From DTU015 sp964406505 (GTDB lineage: Bacteria > Bacillota > Sulfobacillia > Fermentithermobacillales > Fermentithermobacillaceae): a stretch of 54,232 nt of DNA. This document shows, piece by piece, positions 50,695 through 54,232 of this stretch. Numbering within the stretch: position 1 is the stretch's first letter; every line of letters begins with the position of its first letter. Where the stretch lies: NCBI GenBank assembly GCA_964406505.1, contig CAYORX010000011.1, positions 1-54,232 of the forward strand, in the 5' to 3' direction. Below the pieces are notes generated by a model. It saw only the letters and a list, made by a program, of their open reading frames with translations, searched no databases and was not told the origin of the DNA. The position numbers were made by a program, and so were the translations under genes.

Positions 50695-51213
50695 GTGCTG
50701 GTGGAGTTCCTAATTATTTTTGTTGCTAGAGTGTGTGACGTAACTCTCTCTACTGTGCGGATGCTTTTAGTGGTTAGGGGCAAGCGATATCCTGCGGCTG
50801 CCATAGGCATAGTCGAAGCGATGATATATATCACTGCGCTTGGCAGAGTTATGAAAAATATAAATGATCCTTGGAAAGTGCTTGCATATGGATTGGGCTT
50901 TGCTTCTGGAATTTTATTGGGTAGCGTAATTGAAGAAAGGTTAGCTATAGGCCACGTTTCTTTAGAGGTAATTCCGCCTGGGGAAGATGCAGACGAGTTG
51001 CTTAAGGCACTTAGAGTGGCCGGTTACGGGGTTACAACGATTACAGGTCAGGGGATGAAGGGGCAAAAAATGGTATTGATGGTTTCGACAGATCGCAAGA
51101 GTTTACCTAGGCTGACTTCTTTAATCGAAGAATTTGCACCGGATAGTTTCATGACTGTATTGGAAACCCGCGCGGTTCGTGGTGGTGTAACTCCTTTTAG
51201 AAGCGTGAAATGA
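50695..51213 (+). CDS. UPF0316 / DUF2179 membrane protein
   Basis: 172 residues: an N-terminal membrane part of about three helices (FLIIFVARVCDVTLSTVRML, IGIVEAMIYITALGRV, AYGLGFASGILLGSVIEERL) and a C-terminal DUF2179 soluble domain (GYGVTTITGQGMKGQKMVLM). This is the UPF0316 family (YebE-like), with no known biochemical role; DUF2179 is thought to bind a small ligand. GTG 50695 follows GAGGTG, 41 nt after marR, so the two may be cotranscribed. Confidence 0.88.
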   Translation: MLVEFLIIFVARVCDVTLSTVRMLLVVRGKRYPAAAIGIVEAMIYITALGRVMKNINDPWKVLAYGLGFASGILLGSVIEERLAIGHVSLEVIPPGEDADELLKALRVAGYGVTTITGQGMKGQKMVLMVSTDRKSLPRLTSLIEEFAPDSFMTVLETRAVRGGVTPFRSVK

Positions 51214-51339
51214 TAGGACCATTCTGTTTTAAACTCGGTACGCACTACGTGGTCAAATGTTGAAGGTACCAACGAAGTGGGGTAACATTGGAAGCGTAAA
51301 TTGCAAAGCGAGCTTGATCATAGTAAAGGAATGAGTCAA

Positions 51340-52092
51340 ATGCGAGTTGACGGTCGCAAACCAGGTGATCTAAGGCCGGTTAAAATTACCCCAAACTTTT
51401 TAAAATATCCTGAAGGATCTTGTCTGTTTGAAACTGGGGATACAAAGGTAATTTGTACGGCTATGGTCGAAAGCAGGGTTCCCCATTTTCTTAAAGGAAC
51501 ATCTTCGGGATGGATTACTGCAGAATACTCAATGTTGCCCGGAGCCACACATACGAGGGCTTCACGTGAAGTATCTCGAGGCAGACTCGGGGGTAGAACT
51601 ATGGAGATTCAGCGTTTTATCGGCCGAAGTCTTAGAGCCGTCGTTGATCTAGAAATGTTAGGAGAAAAAACTATTTGGATCGATTGTGATGTTATCCAGG
51701 CAGATGGTGGAACCAGAACGGCTTCTATAACAGGTGGGTTCGTGGCACTAGTGCATGCGCTTGCTAAAATAAAAGAAACAGAGTCATGGGAAAAATTTCC
51801 CGTAACTGACTACATCGCTGCAACTAGTGTAGGTATTTTTAATGATACTATTTTATTAGATCTATCTTATGCTGAAGATTCTGAAGCTGACGTGGATATG
51901 AATATTGTCATGACGGGAAATGGTGAATTCGTAGAAATTCAAGGAACAGCTGAACAATCACCTTTCTCTAAAGCTAACTTGCAAAATTTACTTCTGTTTG
52001 CACAGCGCGGAATTGAAGAGCTCATTCAAAAACAAAAACAAGCGTTAGGGATTGCGGCTCAAAATATTAGGGGTGCGGCAAAACAGTTCTAA
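51340..52092 (+). CDS. rph: ribonuclease PH
   Basis: Phosphorolytic 3'-5' exoribonuclease trimming tRNA 3' ends. 250 residues from ATG 51340 (MRVDGRKPGDLRPVKI, AAAGGA nine nt upstream). Motifs are GDTKVICTAMVES, GWITAEYSMLPGATHTR, EIQRFIGRSLRAVVD and DVIQADGGTRTASITGG (phosphate site), then EIQGTAEQSPF. TTG 51301 and ATG 51331 are in-frame alternatives. First gene of the rph-rdgB-yfcE trio known from Bacillus. Confidence 0.96.
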   Translation: MRVDGRKPGDLRPVKITPNFLKYPEGSCLFETGDTKVICTAMVESRVPHFLKGTSSGWITAEYSMLPGATHTRASREVSRGRLGGRTMEIQRFIGRSLRAVVDLEMLGEKTIWIDCDVIQADGGTRTASITGGFVALVHALAKIKETESWEKFPVTDYIAATSVGIFNDTILLDLSYAEDSEADVDMNIVMTGNGEFVEIQGTAEQSPFSKANLQNLLLFAQRGIEELIQKQKQALGIAAQNIRGAAKQF

Positions 52093-52169
52093 TTCCGTGA
52101 ATTGGGTATGTTTCTATACGCTACGTTGTATATCTCATGGTATTTAGATTCTAACAGGCGGTTATATTT

Positions 52170-52805
52170 ATGGTAAAGAGTAATAATGTTATCGTGATCG
52201 CATCTCGCAACATGAATAAAGTGCGTGAATTCAAGCGGATTTTTGGTGATTATGGTTTTGAAACAAATTGGCGATTTTTGAGCGCAATAGATTTAAACCT
52301 ACCACAGGTCGCTGAAACAGGCACTACATTTGCTGAAAACGCCAAAATTAAGGCTCTATCCGGCATGAAACATTCTGATGCTATTTGTATTGGTGAAGAT
52401 TCGGGGTTAGAAGTTGATTATCTTGGCGGTGCTCCTGGTGTGAATTCACATAGGTTTTCTCAAAGTGGTACCGATGACGACAACAATAAATTGCTACTTC
52501 AAGGGCTGGAAGGTGTTCCATGGAGGCTGCGCACTTGTCGCTATAAATCTGCTATTGCTTTAGCCGATAGGAATGGTATCATCGCACAAGTTTCGGGAAG
52601 CGTTGAAGGCTTAGTACATACAAAGATGGTAGGGACTAACGGCTTTGGGTACGATCCATTGTTTTATGCCTTAGAGTTAAATGAAACTTTTGGAGAAGCA
52701 TCTGATGTAGAAAAAGATAGAATCAGTCATCGAAGACGGGCAATAAAGCAGATAATTCCTTATTTAATAAGGATTGTAGAAGGAAGGATTGTAGAAGGAT
52801 CGTAG
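52170..52805 (+). CDS. rdgB: XTP/dITP diphosphatase (HAM1/RdgB)
   Basis: Hydrolyses ITP, dITP and XTP to monophosphates so that deaminated bases do not enter nucleic acids. 211 residues: VIASRNMNKVREFKRIF, ETGTTFAENAKIKAL, GEDSGLEVDYLGGAPGVNS, TNGFGYDPLFY and SHRRRAIKQI are all in place. The C-terminus ends in a duplicated IVEGRIVEG caused by a 15-nt tandem repeat in the DNA. Confidence 0.95.
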   Translation: MVKSNNVIVIASRNMNKVREFKRIFGDYGFETNWRFLSAIDLNLPQVAETGTTFAENAKIKALSGMKHSDAICIGEDSGLEVDYLGGAPGVNSHRFSQSGTDDDNNKLLLQGLEGVPWRLRTCRYKSAIALADRNGIIAQVSGSVEGLVHTKMVGTNGFGYDPLFYALELNETFGEASDVEKDRISHRRRAIKQIIPYLIRIVEGRIVEGS

Positions 52806-52820
52806 GAAAAAGATTGTAGA
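52771..52820 (+). repeat. 15-nt direct repeat at the rdgB 3' end
   Basis: GGATTGTAGAAGGA occurs at 52771 and 52786 (period 15, in frame, adding IVEGR). A degraded third copy (AGATTGTAGAAAG) starts at 52811, after the stop codon. Likely replication slippage. Confidence 0.7.
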
Positions 52821-52885
52821 AAGCTGCCGACGCGGCAAATGGATTTGAGACAAAATATAAAATATAAAATTAAAGGGGTGGATTT

Positions 52886-53362
52886 TTGCTTATTGGTGTT
52901 GTTTCCGATTCCCACGGCAACAGGATTAAGATGCATGAGTGTTTGCCTTATTTGAAAAAAGTGGAGTACTTGTTACACGCCGGTGATTTTTACGAGGACG
53001 CTGAATTGATTGCTGGAGTGCTCAATTGCCAAGTGACCGCGGTTGTAGGGAACTGTGATTATATGGTCAAAGGGCCTACAGAGGAAATGATTGTTTTAGA
53101 CGGCAACAAGATTTATTTAACACATGGTCATTTGTATAAAGTTAAACGCAATCTTACAGGACTGTTCAAAAGGGCTAAAAGTTTGAAGGCTCAAATAGTG
53201 GTGTTTGGACATACTCATTTTCCCGAAGTGTTTCATAAATCGGGCATCCTATTTGTAAATCCCGGCAGTTTAGATAGCCCAAGACATGGATACGAACCTT
53301 CAGTTGCCATAATCGATACTTCAAGGCGTCGTCCCGAAGCGGAACTGGTGTTTATAAAATAA
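52886..53362 (+). CDS. yfcE: metallophosphoesterase, YfcE/MJ0936 family
   Basis: Small calcineurin-like phosphodiesterase, 158 residues, with GVVSDSHGN (metal Asp and His), LLHAGDFYE, VVGNCDY, LTHGHLYK and FGHTHFPE, the full five-motif metal site. TTG 52886 is behind GGGGTGG. The gene corresponds to ysnB after rdgB in Bacillus. Physiological substrate unknown. Confidence 0.93.
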   Translation: MLIGVVSDSHGNRIKMHECLPYLKKVEYLLHAGDFYEDAELIAGVLNCQVTAVVGNCDYMVKGPTEEMIVLDGNKIYLTHGHLYKVKRNLTGLFKRAKSLKAQIVVFGHTHFPEVFHKSGILFVNPGSLDSPRHGYEPSVAIIDTSRRRPEAELVFIK

Positions 53363-53703
53363 CGGTATGATACAAGAGTACATTTGTCCCCCCCGTCGTT
53401 TTGTTTGCCGTATCAGCATACAGTGCTAATCTAATTTGCCATTTCCGACACGAACGTACTTTTCCCTAACCTGTCAAATCCACATTTTGTACGAAAGACA
53501 GCTCGGTTCGCACAAGATTACTCGCATAAAAAAAGTTCGAATAATTTAAGTACTTCAATTAGCGGTCCCTTTGTAGCCATGGTAGCGTTCGTTATGAACA
53601 TTATGAAGTAGGATGGAAAGATGCGACCTGGGCGTTGGGTGAACCGAGTTTTTTGGGGGCGGAAGAGAGATAAGACGTGAGAAATAGGGAGAACGCTACA
53701 TGT
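53363..53703 (+). other. intergenic region before the repeat array
   Basis: No gene, RNA or clear terminator can be supported. It contains a C7 tract (near 53387) and an A7 run (near 53528). The sequence changes abruptly to the repeat array at 53704. Confidence 0.5.
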
Positions 53704-54232
53704 GATGTACCATTCGACGGCGATTCGGCCTCGTTCCAGGGTAAATGGTACAGATGAGGTACCATTGGGCCGATGTTTTAGCGGAAACCGTGCTTTGTCG
53801 GTACAGATGACGTACCAATCGGCCGATGTTTTGGCGGAAATCGTGCTTTGTCGGTACAGATGATGTACCAACTAGTCGATGTTCTAGCGGAAACCGTGCT
53901 TTGTCGGTATGCCTGATGTACCATCCGACGGCGATTCGGCCTCGTTCCAGGGTAAATGGTACAGATGAGGTACCATTGGGCCGATGTTTTAGCGGAAACC
54001 GTGCTTTGTCGGTACAGATGACGTACCAATCGGCCGATGTTTTGGCGGAAACCGTGCTTTGTCGGTACAGATGACGTAACAATCGGTCGATGTTTTAGCG
54101 AAAACCGTGCTTTGTCGGTACAGATGACGTACCAATCGGCCGGTGTTTTGGCGGAAACCGTGGCTTGCCGGTACGCCTGATGTACCATTCGACGGCGATT
54201 CGGCCTCGTTCCAGGGTAAATGGTACAGATGA
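53704..54232. repeat. higher-order tandem repeat array with palindromic unit junctions (continues past window)
   Basis: Two related unit types alternate. A units (49 nt) start at 53704, 53915 and 54179. B units (53 nt, or 56 nt when followed by A) start at 53753, 53806, 53859, 53964, 54017, 54070 and 54123. The order is A-B-B-B, A-B-B-B-B, A-... Each junction has GGTAC, seven nt, GTACC (one junction with a mismatch, one with a G.U pair); at A-to-B junctions the stem extends to AATGGTAC/GTACCATT. A units also begin GTACCATT and end AATGGTAC. Unit lengths are not multiples of three, so the open frames across it rotate and are not proteins. The last base of the window is inside a new B unit. Confidence 0.9.

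Noticed and set aside
53518..54188. Several open frames of 80-136 codons on both strands of the repeat array, giving repeated peptides
   Set aside because: Unit lengths of 49 and 53 nt are not multiples of three, so the same DNA is read in rotating frames. Frames are open on both strands simply because the repeat lacks stop codons, and no ribosome site is present.
53704..54232. CRISPR array
   Set aside because: Whole units are nearly identical, including what would be spacers. There is no constant repeat separated by unique sequence, and no cas genes are seen.

Overview
The window looks like a chromosomal segment from an endospore-forming or spore-gene-carrying Bacillota (Firmicutes). The evidence is the gene order hrcA-dnaJ-rsmE-mtaB-rpsU-yqfC-yqfD-phoH-pgpH-ybeY-dgkA-recO-glyQS-yqfL-(ppdK)-dnaG-rpoD, which closely follows Bacillus subtilis, together with the sporulation genes yqfC/yqfD, a CIRCE operator, and many TTG and GTG starts behind strong Shine-Dalgarno (SD) sequences. 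I cannot assign a genus. Glycine synthetase is the split alpha/beta type. A K+-dependent-type membrane pyrophosphatase, pyruvate phosphate dikinase and an aldehyde:ferredoxin oxidoreductase suggest an anaerobe with a pyrophosphate- and ferredoxin-based energy economy.

Layout. 1-830: 3' part of a right-handed beta-helix protein, then a terminator. 832-4691 (minus strand): the most unusual unit. It has a sigma-A-like promoter and a c-di-GMP-I type riboswitch, then a TasA/camelysin-like secreted protein, an internal terminator, a SipW-type signal peptidase, an ABC-ATPase-like protein with all catalytic motifs lost, and an ABC-2-like permease fused to a signal-peptidase-like domain whose Ser/His are replaced. 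I read it as a c-di-GMP-controlled matrix-fibre export/maturation locus built partly from pseudo-enzymes. 4731-28620: conserved heat-shock, translation, sporulation, RNA and replication genes, without grpE, dnaK, prmA, cdd or era where they would be expected. 28701-31892: two half-size chromate transporters and an AOR-family tungsten/molybdenum enzyme. 31915-38373: glycolytic operon gap-pgk-tpiA-gpmI-eno-secG, with a frameshifted gap. 38526-42139: membrane pyrophosphatase, HD protein, smpB and tmRNA.

42427-43615 holds a decayed GntR/ABC transporter operon (YtrA-YtrB-like). 44067-48654 is an intact-looking type III restriction-modification system. 48727-51213 has an MFS exporter divergent from a MarR regulator, followed by a UPF0316 membrane protein. 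51340-53362 is rph-rdgB-yfcE (the ysnAB order). 53704 to the end is a non-coding higher-order repeat array of 49- and 53-nt units whose junctions all form a GGTAC-N7-GTACC hairpin (one junction with a mismatch, one with a G.U pair); it runs off the window.

Working together: HrcA/CIRCE controls the heat-shock genes. YqfL sets the activity of PpdK, which with the pyrophosphatase links PPi to energy conservation. The glycolytic operon feeds PEP to PpdK. SmpB and tmRNA rescue stalled ribosomes. All functions are inferred from sequence motifs read by eye; no database search was run.
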